Below, piece after piece: positions 1 to 10,555 of a DNA stretch of 64,000 bases. Origin of the DNA: Pohlia nutans. Its lineage: Eukaryota > Streptophyta > Bryopsida > Bryales > Mniaceae. The stretch covers positions 11,808,713-11,872,712 of the forward strand of contig CM040093.1 in assembly GCA_022496805.1 (NCBI GenBank), written 5' to 3'. The notes under the pieces are model-generated. The model saw only the letters and a program-made list of their open reading frames with translations, had not been told where the DNA came from and made no database searches. Made by a program: the position numbers and the translations under genes. Every line of letters begins with the position of its first letter. Positions within the stretch are counted from its first letter, which is position 1.

Positions 1-1598
1 TAATGTCACGCAAATCTACCCAAGAACCAACATCAGTAATCAACACGTATCTATACAAATGCCTCTTTGGAACTCGATAATCTCAGTTACATTGTATGAA
101 ACTTACTTCCTGCCCATGAATAAATAATAGGAAATCAGTTTGCTCAATTCCTAGAAGTTGAAATAAAAGATAAATAAGCATGGCAAATATACAGAAGCAA
201 CATTGTGTACGGAATTCAATCACTCGTAGAAAACGAGGTGTTCTAGGTAGCATAGCCACGTTAAAGTTAGGCCGTTTCTACCAAATGTAACGCAGCTAGA
301 TTGTTTGGAACACCTAGGGATGGGTTCTCTACTAGTGAATCAACGTTCAGAATGTACGTACCCAACAAAGAAAGTCTTTACTTCCAGTGTCGTATAAGAT
401 AAACAACACTTAAAAGAGGGACCAAGTGTGCTAGATGAGCAACATCCCCCATGTTGCCTCGAGACTCTAACCAGAAATGTGTAAAAGGTACAACAAAGAT
501 AAAATAGGTACTCTCCGTTTCAAGTGCTAGTCAAAATTGGTATTTCCCAATAAACTTGACCGAGCACCTCTCTTGCCCGTACACTCTCTATCCTATGAGA
601 GATGCAACACGTGAAAAAAACAATGAAGCACCCCTATACCTTATCCACTTGTCATGAATAGAAGTCAAGATATGGAGACGACCAGGGAACAAAGACAAGC
701 ACAACACTTGCATGTCGATTGGTACAGCGATATTTTCTTTACTGACAATAGCGTTGATAAAGTCAATGTTTGAAGGCGCTTCTAATAATTATCAAAACGA
801 GACTAAAATTGAACAGGAACGTGAAAAGCATCATCTCACCATCTGATGCGCATATCACACTCGTTATAAAAAAAAATGCGGATAAATAAAAAAACTAGTT
901 CAAAAGATGGACACAAATCATTCCACAGGAAGAAGATAAAACCCTCGTTTCTTCATTTTCAAAAGCATTTCAAGAATACTGGGAAGACCAACATCTGAAA
1001 GATTGAAGAATGATTCGCAACAGGTGTCTCGAAGTCCAAATATCATCGAATATCTACATACCTTAATTTACTACCAGCAAATGGAAACATTCACTCTTAA
1101 ACTGTGAATTTTGATCAACCAAAACAGCTGAGCAACATAGCTACAATCGATATAATACATAGACTATTTCAAAATTCTGCGTGAAGGTAAGTTTTATGCA
1201 GAAGAAAGAGCAAAGTTTAACCACCACTAGTGAAAATCATCACCCAAATTGGAAATTAGTGACAAACACATTGACAGAAAGTGCAGAATAGATTTATACA
1301 ATGCAAGAAGTATCATGAAATTCAATCAATGTACATAGCAGCAGCGATATTGGGTGAAAATACCATCAGGAAATATCCATGTGCGTACCCTGAAGGAGAG
1401 TGCCAGTTGAGGAGCAGAGATGTGAAACCATTCGAGCTGAAGCTGTTGCATTGTGCAAAGGCAGCAAGGATTGGACACATGCCAATTCCCGAGGTAACAA
1501 TCTATCAGCCAACAACAACAATGCATAGTTTAAAATTAGCCTAATGAAGGAGCACCATAGCCAAAAGAAATTTGCACATATTCCACCATTCTTGCAGA
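1..1598. other. intergenic, nothing recognised
   Basis: AT-rich sequence without a convincing exon, RNA gene or clear repeat. The open frames present have no recognisable domain and no plausible splice partners. It may include the 3' untranslated region of the minus-strand small gene that ends at 1943. Confidence 0.5.
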
Positions 1599-1860
1599 CA
1601 TTAGTTCTATCATCTCTTGTACAAATAGGCTGCACACGTAAAATCTTCTTTATTTCCACATCACCTAAACACAATAAACCAAATGTAAATCTGCATTTGT
1701 TTCTTGCGGACATTTGTCCTATCACCTCTTTTATAAATAAGTTGAAACCTTCTTTATTATTTCAAACATCAATACACCAAATACAAATCTGCAATGACCA
1801 TTCTTGTTCTGGCACCTCTTCTACGATAAGCTACACACATAAAATCTTCTTCATCTCAAC
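1599..1860. repeat. diverged tandem repeat, about three units
   Basis: Three related segments begin near 1599, 1709 and 1796. Each carries a variant of ATCACCTCTT followed by a variant of AAAATCTTCTT. The period is irregular (about 90-110 bp) and the units are well diverged. It lies just downstream of the small minus-strand gene. Confidence 0.45.
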
Positions 1861-1942
1861 ATCGATCAATACAACAACTGCAATGAGGTACCAGGCTCCA
1901 CTTACAAAACAGAAAACTAAGTCAGGATTTTCTCGAATCACA

Positions 1943-2182
1943 TTACGCTTTCCCAGCACTATCCTCGGCAATCACCGCAGACACAAGAAAATTGATGGAC
2001 CAAATAATCAAACCAAAAACGAAACCACACCTTCCAAAACCTCTCCGAGATTCCATGAAAAACGACTTGGATCGAGGCGCTGCTGCTGCTGCTACACCAA
2101 TTTCACCACTGGCTGCCTTGTGGAACTGCCCCGCCGCTCTCGCAAACGACCTGACCATGTACCGACCACTCACCCCCGCCAT
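1943..2182 (-). CDS. hypothetical small protein, basic N-terminus and one membrane span
   Basis: A 79-residue minus-strand open frame. The start at 2182 was preferred over an upstream in-frame ATG at 2248 because it sits in a GCGATGGCG context. The first 30 residues are rich in Arg, Ala and Ser with almost no acid, as in a mitochondrial presequence. Residues about 55-73 (GFVFGLIIWSINFLVSAVIA) form one clear hydrophobic helix, followed by EDSAGKA and the stop. It lies head to head with the mitochondrial acyl carrier protein gene, and a CTAGGGTTTT telo-box-like motif sits near 2333 at a promoter-like distance. I do not recognise the family. It could be a single-exon gene, a first exon, or chance. 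Codon content looks better than that of the overlapping plus-strand frame. Confidence 0.4.
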   Translation of the reverse strand: MAGVSGRYMVRSFARAAGQFHKAASGEIGVAAAAAPRSKSFFMESRRGFGRCGFVFGLIIWSINFLVSAVIAEDSAGKA

Positions 2183-2824
2183 CGCCCCAAACAACTCAAA
2201 CAACTGGCGACAATCTGCGAAGAAAAACTCAAACAACCAGCCCCTCAAATGCTAGAATCCGGTAATATGAAAGACACTCCCGCCCAAACCCAAATTTGAA
2301 ATCACGAGGGCGCGCCTTCGGAAGAATTTAAACTAGGGTTTTGGGTTTCAGGGCATGAAACTGAAGCTTCTTCCAATCAAGCAAGACCTTTGACCTTTCA
2401 TGCAATTATGGTGTCGTTTAATCATGTGGGCAGCGGGTTTGCTAATTGAATGCATCTTGATTATGATATTTACAACATAATTAGGAGTCAGTTAGTGATT
2501 GGTCGGAGATCATTTAGTGAGTGGTAATTATGATTAGTGTGTTGAATTACCAGTAAATGCATGCTATTGTGGGCCTTACTTTCGAGGTTGATTCCATAAA
2601 CCCTGCGTAGGGTTTACAAATTTCTGTTTCATTTTCAGCATCGAATCGGTGCTCCTTTGTGCTCGGTATTGATTTCTGCACAGTTGTTTTCCATCTCATT
2701 GTTTGAATTTTTTGGCTCTTTGTTGAAGTGCTGTTGAGTGAGGTAAATTCGCATGCAATGCAGAGTCTTTTAGGAGTTTCGTCAATCGCCCTTGGTTACT
2801 GAGTTTTGGATTGATTGAGCGAGA
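2183..2824. promoter_or_regulatory. divergent intergenic promoter region
   Basis: Region between the small minus-strand gene and the mitochondrial ACP gene. It contains CTAGGGTTTTGGGTTT near 2333 and AAACCCTGCGTAGGGTTT near 2598, both resembling plant telo-boxes common near transcription starts of housekeeping genes. No TATA box could be assigned with confidence. Confidence 0.35.
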
Positions 2825-3290
2825 GAGATGAGCTCGTTGGTTTAGGGTTTGGTGCAATTCGATCGCTAAAACGCTGCCATATTGAGACCTAAATTCTTGG
2901 TTCCCATTCTTTTTTTCTGAAAAGTAAACGGAATACTCTCGTCCTCACAATTTTTCAATTGCCTTACACTCTGTCTGTTTCGATTCTGTTTGTGAGCTAT
3001 AAGCACGCATACAAAGATTGAAAAACGTCCAAACAGTTGTTGAATTAGAAACCGGAGATGAGCTTGTTGTATTGGATCTGGGTTTAGGTTTTGGTGCAAT
3101 TCGATCGCTAAAATGCTGCCATATTGAGACTTAAACTGTTAGTGACCATTCGTTTTTTCTGGAAATCAAACGGAATACTCTCGTTCTCACAATTTTTCAA
3201 TTGCCTTACACTGCGTCTTTCGATTCTGTTTGTGAGCTCTAAGCACACATACGAAGATTGAAAAACGTACAAGTCGTTGTTGAATTAGAA
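2825..3290. repeat. tandem duplication upstream of mitochondrial ACP gene
   Basis: Two direct copies, 2825-3050 and 3055-3290, share long stretches: GAGATGAGCTCGTTG/GAGATGAGCTTGTTG, GCAATTCGATCGCTAAAA, CGGAATACTCTCGT, CACAATTTTTCAATTGCC and a final TTGTTGAATTAGAA. The spacing is 230-240 bp. The first copy also contains the telo-box TTAGGGTTT at 2842. The duplication covers the probable promoter and leader of the gene starting at 3373, so two equivalent transcription starts may exist. Confidence 0.85.
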
Positions 3291-3372
3291 CAAGAATACT
3301 CCGCTTTTTCCCATAACCTAGGTTCATCACATTCGGTTTGTGTTTGTGTAGAATTCAAAGGAGATCGTCAAA

Positions 3373-4694
3373 ATGCAGGCTGTGCGAGCTGCTGTGCTGA
3401 AGCGGATGCGAGCTGCTCCCGTCTTCACGAATGGATTCCGGCTCTTCTCTGCTGAGCCCCAGGGGACGTACTTGGACAAGCACGTCGTCACGGACCCCGT
3501 CTTGAGTATTGTCAAGCGAATGCAGAAAGTGGATGGAAATAAGGTATTGAATCATTGACATATCTACACACGTTGTCTGTGTATATTTCTTTCTTCGTTT
3601 TGACGTTTGAGGATATGCGACAACTGCAACTGACAAACGACGAATCATTCCACATTGACCTTTGGTTTTTCTAATGTGAAAGTCACCGAATGCATGCCAT
3701 TTCAAAGGTCAAATCAGTATTCAATGGTGTTCTGGTGCAATTTCGATGCATGCACCTAAAAAAAAGTCATTGATAAGTGCTACTGTCGTTGGAACTCCCT
3801 GAATTTAAGGATTGCAGACTTCGAAGCAATAAGCTTAAGATACCTTGCATTGACAAACGTTACAACTACAGTGAATGTTTGAATAGGTTGCTACTCGAAA
3901 AAGGAAGCTAGAGCCTCTCGTATAATAGCTGCTTGTTTGTTTTGTTTGTTTTACCCAGCTTTGTTCAATGTCAACTCTAAGTAACAAGAATGAGCACGGC
4001 TCCTATCTGGTATGCTAAAAATATATTTGAGATAACAAGGTTTCAAGCTACCTCAAATGCATCTTAAGGTGTCATGAATGCTTTTTAAGCTTGTTATCTC
4101 ACCCCTAGTTGCACTTCAATTTTAAGCTTGGTGTTCTAGAAAACCTAGTTGCATTACAACTTACATAGTTTATGTTAGAATCTCCTTTACAATTGGCAGT
4201 GTTTAACATGCTAGGTTCTTAAGAAGGAGGTTTTCTAGCGTTTGAGTTTTTCATAACAACCGTGGCATGAAACATTGTCAATTCGAGAGACAGGGATGAT
4301 GTCTTAATGGAAGTTACAGTTGTCCCTCTGTATTATGACATGTTTGGGAAGCCCTAACTTCAAGGTGGCAGGAATGGATTAATCACAGAAATGACTTGTC
4401 ACATGAAACAATAATATCGTCATATTATGGAGGGTAGACTGTATTGTGATGTTGTTTATGCATATTTTTTTATTTATTTTTTGGTTTTGAAGGATGTTCA
4501 CGTGGGTTTGGAAACAGGTCACTCCAGCTGCGCACTTCCAAAATGATTTAGGACTGGACAGCTTGGACACCGTGGAGGTCGTCATGGCCTTCGAGGAAGA
4601 GTTCGCCATTGAGATTCCGGATGCAGATGCTGACAAGATCTTTTCCTGTGCCGACGCCATTGAGTATATTGCTTCTCAACCTCGTGCAAAGTAG
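3373..4694 (+). CDS. mtACP: mitochondrial acyl carrier protein
   Basis: Two exons, 3373-3543 and 4518-4694, joined in phase 0 across a 974-bp GT-AG intron, give 115 residues, the normal size for plant mitochondrial ACP. Residues 1-30 are Arg- and Ala-rich without acids and resemble a matrix-targeting presequence. The 4'-phosphopantetheine site is Ser72 in [18 protein letters not shown], and the C-terminal helix reads IPDADADKI then AIEYIASQ. The family carries acyl chains for mitochondrial type II fatty acid synthesis and octanoate/lipoate formation, and is an accessory subunit of respiratory complex I. The acceptor at 4517 was chosen because an upstream AG (4491) would insert residues foreign to the family. 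The start is the first ATG in the frame after the duplicated leader. The gene stands alone, with a head-to-head small reading frame upstream. Confidence 0.95.
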
Positions 4695-5253
4695 AGCAAA
4701 ATCACATCTAGTTGTTGTTTTGGAGTAACTGTTGGCGTATTTCATTCCAATTAATGTGGCCCTCAGTGCAATTGATAACTAACCTTTCATTGATCTGAAT
4801 GTTTCTGTTTTTTCCTGTTCTATCATACTTCTGTTTTCCATGTTGTGGTATGGGTGTGCACATGAGAATGGAGAATCTAATATTGATGACTCTGGCTGTG
4901 ATTGTCAACTTGAGCAGTGTACTGTAGATTGAGAATGGCGTCTTCTATCTAATTTGATGCACATGAATGAATATATGATCACGTTTGTGGTATGGGAAGA
5001 GTTGTGGCTCACTGACAGACAGTTGAACGGCGCAACCACAGGAGAACATTGATACGGTTGGGTTATGAATCTAGGTCGGACAAACTGTGCAGGTGAACCC
5101 ATGCCGGCAATTGAACAACCGTGCTCTTTTTAACTGTGGTAAAGTTTTCTATCTTGCTCACTCTGGAACCTGAGTTTTACACCCTGCGTTTCAAAGCCTT
5201 TGAACTCCGCCATGAATGCACTCATGAATGGGAAAATTGCTTCGTATTTTGCG
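4695..5253. other. 3' flank of mitochondrial ACP gene
   Basis: Probable 3' untranslated region and terminator of the ACP gene, followed by unremarkable intergenic sequence. No second gene is visible. It ends at the left 13-bp target duplication (5254-5266) of the retroposon that follows. Confidence 0.5.
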
Positions 5254-5266
5254 TGATGCTCCTATG

Positions 5267-5358
5267 TGTTCCAATGGCCCTTTGTCACTAGGTCACTAAC
5301 ATTACGAACAGACACTTTATTCACGAAAGAGGGCCGGAGTTTCTATCTATTTATCTGA
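5267..5358 (+). mobile_element. short non-LTR retroposon copy with TCTA tail
   Basis: Starts TGTTCCAATGGCCCTTTG and ends in a TCTATCTATTTATC tail. Related copies lie at 5987-6080, 18904-19023 and 35343-35464. A 13-bp direct repeat TGATGCTCCTATG occurs at 5254-5266 and again at 5498-5510, just beyond a small inverted-repeat element that has inserted into the tail. The direct repeat and simple-sequence tail point to target-primed reverse transcription. Confidence 0.75.
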
Positions 5359-5496
5359 GGGCCTCTTTACACTAGAGGCAAGAAGCCGTGAGGAGAGAAA
5401 TTTCAGCCAATGGGAGGCCTAGAAACCGAGAAGACCAATTTCTCATTGGCTGAAATTTCTCTCCTCACGGCTTCTGGCCTCTACTATAAAGAGGCC
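5359..5496. mobile_element. Tourist-like MITE (PIF/Harbinger type)
   Basis: Near-perfect foldback of 138 bp. The left arm starts GGGCCTCTTTACACTAGAGG and the right arm ends ATAAAGAGGCC. Internal stems AATTTCAGCCAATG and CATTGGCTGAAATT also pair. It is the same family as 9210-9342. It sits inside the tail of the retroposon copy to its left. Confidence 0.75.
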
Positions 5497-5986
5497 ATGA
5501 TGCTCCTATGACTTGCATTATTGGTTTCACACACCACTTATTAGGCTATCTTCAATGGATTATTTGAGGCCTCGTTGATGGTGTCTACCTCCTCAATTTA
5601 TTGTTTTTACTTCTTCGTAATCATAGATCTATATTTAAAAAGTCCTTCAACTTAAAGTTCCCTTTCCTCACACACCAAGCATAATTACCAAATAGTCAAT
5701 AGACTAATCACAAGTAAAATGTAGGATACATTCAATTAAACCTAGATTTCAAAGGCTATTGCTTTAACACTATAGGATTGAAACCCTCGAAGAAGGGCAC
5801 TCAACACTTTTCATCCAATTTGGTCGTCTGTCAAACCCTTCTAGGGCATGGGTGCATATATACTCTTAGCTGAAGGCCATGCTACACGTGCAAAAATGAC
5901 CACTTGTTGTTTCACTTGTATAAAGCAAGTGAAAACTTTTATTTCTTTTTGTCTGAGGATAGTGATGTTATATTACCGGTATTACA

Positions 5987-6080
5987 TGTCCCCTTGTCCG
6001 GTGGGCACCGGGTCATTGGCATTACGAACGGACACTTTATTCACGCCGGCCCTGAAATAGGGTCGGAGTTTCTATCTATC
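5987..6080 (+). mobile_element. short non-LTR retroposon copy with perfect 13-bp target duplication
   Basis: Flanked by TACCGGTATTACA at 5974-5986 and 6081-6093. The body matches the other copies (GTGGGCACCGGGTCATTGGC, CATTACGAACGGACACTTTA) and ends TTTCTATCTATC. It is 5'-truncated relative to the longest copy at 35343-35464. Confidence 0.8.
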
Positions 6081-6239
6081 TACCGGTATTACAAATTAAA
6101 CATTTCTTCCATTTCAAACTAGAGGTTCTTGGTGTTAACAATTTGGCATTTGAGTTAATCGAAAAGAAGCCCATCTAACCTCCTTTTTTGCTCTACTTCT
6201 AACTTCTTTCTTGAACTATACTTGGGTTGAATAGTGTTG

Positions 6240-6434
6240 TGTCATAGATTGTCCCCTTGTGGGCCATAGGCTTGGACCTTTGGTGGAAGGCGTGGGAGTC
6301 ATTGTGAGGTGCGGAGAATAATGACAGTGGTTTGCTTTAGATTGTCTCCCAACTCATCATAGACTAGTTTTTGGTCTGTTTATATTTCAATATGAGTTCA
6401 AGAGGAATTCAACACGAGTTTCCTAAAAACTCTA
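6240..6434 (+). repeat. dispersed repeat, copy 1 (interrupted)
   Basis: Related to 14985-15190: both contain TAGATT(G/A)T, CTCCAACTCA-like sequence, ATAGACTAGTTTT and a GAGTTTCC segment, and end in AACTCTATT. In this copy the repeat is interrupted at its end by the TTAA element 6435-6832. The other copy is uninterrupted. Confidence 0.6.
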
Positions 6435-6832
6435 TTAACCCTTAAACGTGAAGAGGGCTTGGGCGGGGGCAACCCGGAAGGCATCTAAATTTTTTTGGAG
6501 AGAGAGAAAAAAAAAAAAAAAAAAAAAAAAAAAAACGGTTTTGTTGGCCAACCACTGCTGCGGCACTGTTGCACTACGGCACTTTTTTGAAAACAACCTC
6601 AGCTGCCCAACCTCAACTCCTGTTCAAATGAGGCACAATAGCCTTTGAAATCAATTGTTTGTGGATGATTCCACAATCTCCCAAGTGAAGCGCAAGTCGA
6701 GAATCTAACTCGCTTTTGTAGTAGTTTTCCAACACACCAATCCTCGCTTGATTTGGTTGAGGAAAACTACTTTTTTTTAGATTATTCTTTCATAAAATGC
6801 CCATGGGGCTTGCTTTGACGTTTAAGGGTTAA
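6435..6832 (-). mobile_element. TTAA-flanked inverted-repeat element, 0.4-kb family
   Basis: Begins TTAACCCTTAAACGTGAAG and ends CTTTGACGTTTAAGGGTTAA, so both ends coincide with TTAA. It is an inverted-orientation copy of 60391-60785 over its whole length. It contains a poly-A run near 6507-6534. There is no coding capacity. TTAA target use fits the piggyBac superfamily; see findings. Confidence 0.8.
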
Positions 6833-6960
6833 CAAACTCTATTCCTTGACGGATGAAAAAAGTTAAACATCACATGTAACGTTGACCTCGTTTTCTTGCC
6901 TCCTAAGATTACAAAAAAGACATTTTATTTCATCCATTTTGAACTAAGTGAATGAAATTG

Positions 6961-7150
6961 ACCCAAAAGCCCTTTGTGGCTGTATAGTATATTCCGTATT
7001 TGATCAAAATAACAATGACCAAACACTTTACAGTACAAAGCGAAATTGATAATCGTGATAATATGTATTTAACGATATATCACAATTCGTATAGTAAACC
7101 ACATTCAATACAGATTGTAGAGAGGGACCCCAAGGGCCTTTTAAAGGTTA
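6961..7150 (+). mobile_element. 0.2-kb TTAA-ended repeat, copy 1
   Basis: Closely matches 50947-51160 (TATAGTATATTCCGTATTTG, ATCAAAATAACAATGACC, and a terminal AAGGGCCTTTTAAAGGTTAA). Its right-hand TTAA is shared with the next element. It is non-coding. Confidence 0.75.
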
Positions 7151-7701
7151 ACCCCTTTTAAACGTCCTCACCCCTCTTCATATTTGGAGAATTTCAAAGA
7201 TGTCTTATAAAATGTAACAAAAAGGTCTATTTTGAACTAGATATACCAATAAAAGTTGTACATCATGAATTTTTGTTTCTATCCATACAGTTAGATCTAT
7301 GATTGTTGTCAACAATATTTTTGTATAAAATTTGAAACTCAAAATTGAGAATTCTTTTGTAATTTGATTACGAATAAGATATTGACAATTTTTACATGAA
7401 ATTTGTTGTGATTGGTTGAAATGTAATATTCTAAGTGTAGTGATTTTTGGAGATTTTTTGGTTGCTAATTTTTACGAGTTGATTTTTTTAAGAGCACTTT
7501 TACACTTACACTTCAAAATTTTGGGTGAATCACTATAACATGAAAATTTCACAAATCATCCCCTTTCTAATCGGATCACACATGCACGAAGCTAACTTCC
7601 CATAAAATACAGAATAAAAAATCCACACTGCAAAAAGTCAATGGCGGATGAGAAATCTGTACATCGTCCACATTCTGGACGGTTGGACGTTTAGGTGCTA
7701 A
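7148..7701 (+). mobile_element. TTAA-ended element, 0.6-kb family, copy 1
   Basis: Starts TTAACCCCTTTTAAACGTCC and ends GGACGTTTAGGTGCTAA (degenerate right end). Related over most of its length to 33832-34422, 54488-55063 and 59815-60394, for example TCTATCCATACAGTTAGATC and GTGTAGTGATTTTTGGAGAT. It has no reading frame. Confidence 0.75.
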
Positions 7702-7743
7702 ATACAGACCATTTTTCGAGTCCTACTCTATTTGAAAGAAAAA

Positions 7744-7806
7744 ATACAGCGAAGTTGAAAAATGCCATAAACTAGGACAGTTATTTCTGGACAGAGAGGA
7801 AGTATA
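7744..7806. mobile_element. Stowaway-like MITE fragment
   Basis: Contains AAAAATGCCATAAACTAGGACAG and GGACAGAGAGGAAGTA, matching one end of the element at 38366-38588 and of 9705-9872. Only one end is preserved. Confidence 0.45.
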
Positions 7807-8036
7807 AAAAAATGAAAAAAGTGGAGAGTATGAAAATACTCATCTTGGGTATCCACAACCTGACAGTCAGTGTACAATGAAGAGGGCAGTAGCATGACAA
7901 TAAGAGTCACTGCTGTATAAAGCTGGTGTCCATGTCTTCACAGGCTGACGAGGATGGCCGGGGATCTCATTCACACTCCCTCACTCACCTGCAGGCCAGC
8001 CAGCTACTCAGCCTGGGCAGCTCATCAGTAGTAAGT

Positions 8037-8754
8037 TTAACCCCTAAGGTAGTGGTGCATATTTCCGTCTGAATTTCAGGTATGCATATTTAGGCTTGTG
8101 AAAGAAGAAGTTTATAATTTTTGGATGCTCCACAAAGCTAGTGCAAAGGCATCCCAAAAAAAAACACATTTTTTGAGCATTTCTACAATTTTCTATGAAT
8201 TTTTAAGTTTGAAAGCATAGAGTGGCCATAAATCGCTTGTAGGGTCCTGGCTTTCATGAGAGGTTGGATTCTGAAAATAGTTCGCTTACTGCACCAATCA
8301 GAAGCACTCAACTTTCCAAGGCATGGACGTAATTAGAACGTTCCTAGGAAATTTTTAGGTCCAAGTTGGGTGGTTTCTGGGACCCAGCCCCCCAATCCTA
8401 GGGGTCGGAAATTGGCACTGGTCAGAAATTGGGACTGCTACCTTAAATGTCCCAACATCCAGAAACTGGATCACGAACAGATTCGAAGCCTTGTAACTTT
8501 CTCATACAACCTCGGATGATTTTCATCCAAGTCACCTTCGAAAGCCTATTAAATTCTCTACCAATTACAATAAATCTCTTGTGATGGGGAGCTGTTGATA
8601 ATATTGGAGAGGCCTCCAACTACAAGTATGTCTAATTTGTTGGGTAGATTTTATGCTTGCAATGGTCTTCTCATGTACATCTGAGCCATGCTAATATCTA
8701 CTTTTGAGGCTAGAATCTACTTCTGTTCAAAGGGTTGGTACGTTTAGGGGTTAA
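8037..8754. mobile_element. TTAA-flanked element, 0.7 kb
   Basis: Starts TTAACCCCTAAGGTAG and ends GGTACGTTTAGGGGTTAA; both ends are TTAA. No longer direct repeat flanks it. There is no second copy in this window and no reading frame. Confidence 0.65.
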
Positions 8755-9209
8755 TTTTGTTTCAACAAAAAAAGAAGCAGCAACTGAAGGGAGTGAGAGC
8801 CAGAACAAACAAAAAAAGGGGAGGAAAAAACGCATTCACACTCCATCCTCACTGCATTGAATGGTGAAAAGCCTTTTGCCAAACTTCATTTACACCCACA
8901 CCGTGAGCACATGTGCTTTCTTTGTCCTGTTGCCTCCAAATATACTACTCTCACTTACTACTGCGACGGAGGGATAAATAAATGAATGAGGGATGGTTGA
9001 CTTGTTTGCCATTTTTGAAAGCCCCTATCTCAGTTCAACTAACTTATGTCACCGCATTTGTGTTGGTTATTGGTTGTGTCACCACTTGCACCCAAAAATA
9101 ATTACATCAAGTAGGTTGGTTGCATAAAAAAAACAAGTCGCATAGCTTCTGCCTTAGTATTTATCCCAGATTTACCTTTATGGCTTGTTTATTCTGTTCA
9201 ACCATGTAA
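8755..9209. other. intergenic, nothing recognised
   Basis: No exon, repeat or RNA gene could be supported between the TTAA element and the Tourist-like element. The left-hand TAA of the latter's target duplication is at 9207-9209. Confidence 0.5.
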
Positions 9210-9342
9210 GGGCCTCTTTACACTAGAGGAGAAGCTATGACGAGAAAAATTCAGCCAATGAGAAATTGGTGTTCTCAGTTTCTAGGCCACCCATTGGCTG
9301 AATTTTCTCTCGCGGCTTCTCGCCTCCAGTGTAAAGAGGCCC
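9210..9342. mobile_element. Tourist-like MITE with TAA target duplication
   Basis: 133-bp foldback starting GGGCCTCTTTACACTAGAGG and ending CAGTGTAAAGAGGCCC, flanked by TAA at 9207-9209 and 9343-9345. TAA duplications and GGGCC-type termini are characteristic of PIF/Harbinger MITEs. Second copy at 5359-5496. Confidence 0.85.
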
Positions 9343-9704
9343 TAACTCCTTGAAGACGATGTGTTTTCGTAGTCTCTCCCTTGGTGGGGCAGAGACAATG
9401 AAATGAAATAAGCAAGTCTCATGCAGCCATTTTTATTTTGGTTTTTGGTTTTTTTTTTAGCTAGTGCTGCAGCACACCCTTTTGCTTGTGTAGAGAATCA
9501 ACGTATGAACTGGGAATTGATGATGTGGAACATGTAGAAAGTATTAAAAAAAAAATAGAAGTTTGTTGAGTTACCAAGCCATTATTTACCCTAAAATGTC
9601 AAAAAGCCCCAAAGGCTTGTTTATAAGAGAAATAATGGAGAAAAAACCAAATTTGAAATGAATTGGCTGCTGTGCATTTCAATTTCATTCACTTCGTCTT
9701 TGAG

Positions 9705-9872
9705 TAGGATGTAGTTTTTGTGTCACTCTCATTCTCTGCCCCGTTTGATGTGGATAGGGCTCACGTTTAAAGAATAGTGAATAGGGCTCACGTTTGAAGT
9801 ATAAAACATAGGACAAAAACTAGGAAAAATAAATTGCCAAAAAGTAGGACACTTATTTTGAAATGAAGGGAG
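9705..9872. mobile_element. Stowaway-like MITE, degenerate
   Basis: Shares GGGCTCACGTTTGAAGTATA, AACATAGGACAAAAACTAG and the end AAATGAAGGGAGTTATT with the element at 38366-38588. An internal duplication of GGGCTCACGTTT is present. Confidence 0.55.
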
Positions 9873-10411
9873 TTATTGATTTATTGACGTGCATAGCAGC
9901 CAAGAAAATGTTAGGACGAATTTTTTAAGGACCAGCTCACATTATGGCAAGAGGTTGTTGTAGTGTAAATCCAATTCGTGACGAAATTCCAAATTTTGGG
10001 TTGAAAATATATAGTAAAATTTGCAGATTGATGGCTTTTTGAGGGAGGGTTGGGTTTTCATTCTTGATTGACCCAATTCTCCCTTGAGAGTTTGTCGCAT
10101 TGCCGCTAAAACTCACAAAAAGTGTTGTCATGTACGCACTTTGGAGGACGACAACCTTTGGACTTTAGCCTCTAGTATGAAGTCCGAGAGGCTAATTTAG
10201 TTCAGCTCTCTTGTAATCTAATTGGTGAAATTCGACAGACTCTCAACCTTCGGCCACTGGATAAACCGCCCCTTATTTGATTTTGGGAGTGTCTACATTT
10301 ACGCTGGAAATGGAGAAAGAAAGAAAGAAAGAAAAAGGTACAAAAGTGAATGAACTTGTAAGTACCTTCTCAAATAAAAGGAAGTGTTACTACGAGTTTA
10401 TTCTCCTATGT
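9873..10411. other. intergenic, nothing recognised
   Basis: Contains a purine-rich GAAA run near 10315-10335 but no supported exon or element. Confidence 0.4.
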
Positions 10412-10555
10412 CGTGCCTTCCGCAATCTACGCTCAGAAATTGTGAGACTCTTCCATGTGGTACCTTTGGCAATCCATGCTCATAATTGTGAGACTCTCTT
10501 ATGTAGTGCGTCCCGCAATCCATGCTCATAATCACGAGACTACTTTTACCAAAAC
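10412..10555. repeat. tandem repeat, three units of about 50 bp
   Basis: Units share CCGCAATC(T/C)A(C/T)GCTCA followed by ATTGTGAGACTC or a variant. They begin near 10412, 10463 and 10509. The function is unknown; the region is intergenic. Confidence 0.55.

Noticed and set aside
1544..2299. 251-residue plus-strand open frame
   Set aside because: It overlaps a tandem repeat and the more plausible minus-strand small gene, has no recognisable domain, and its composition is that of translated repeat DNA.
4491..4517. alternative acceptor for ACP exon 2 at 4491
   Set aside because: It would add nine residues ([13 protein letters not shown]) before VTPAAHFQ that do not fit the family; the acceptor at 4517 restores the conserved QKVD-x2-K-VTP junction.
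6435..6832. MULE assignment from the AAACTCTATT flanks
   Set aside because: The 10-bp flank match is real, but the uninterrupted repeat copy at 15 kb has a TTAA at the site, and no other TTAA element shows an 8-10 bp duplication. Kept only as the rival hypothesis.
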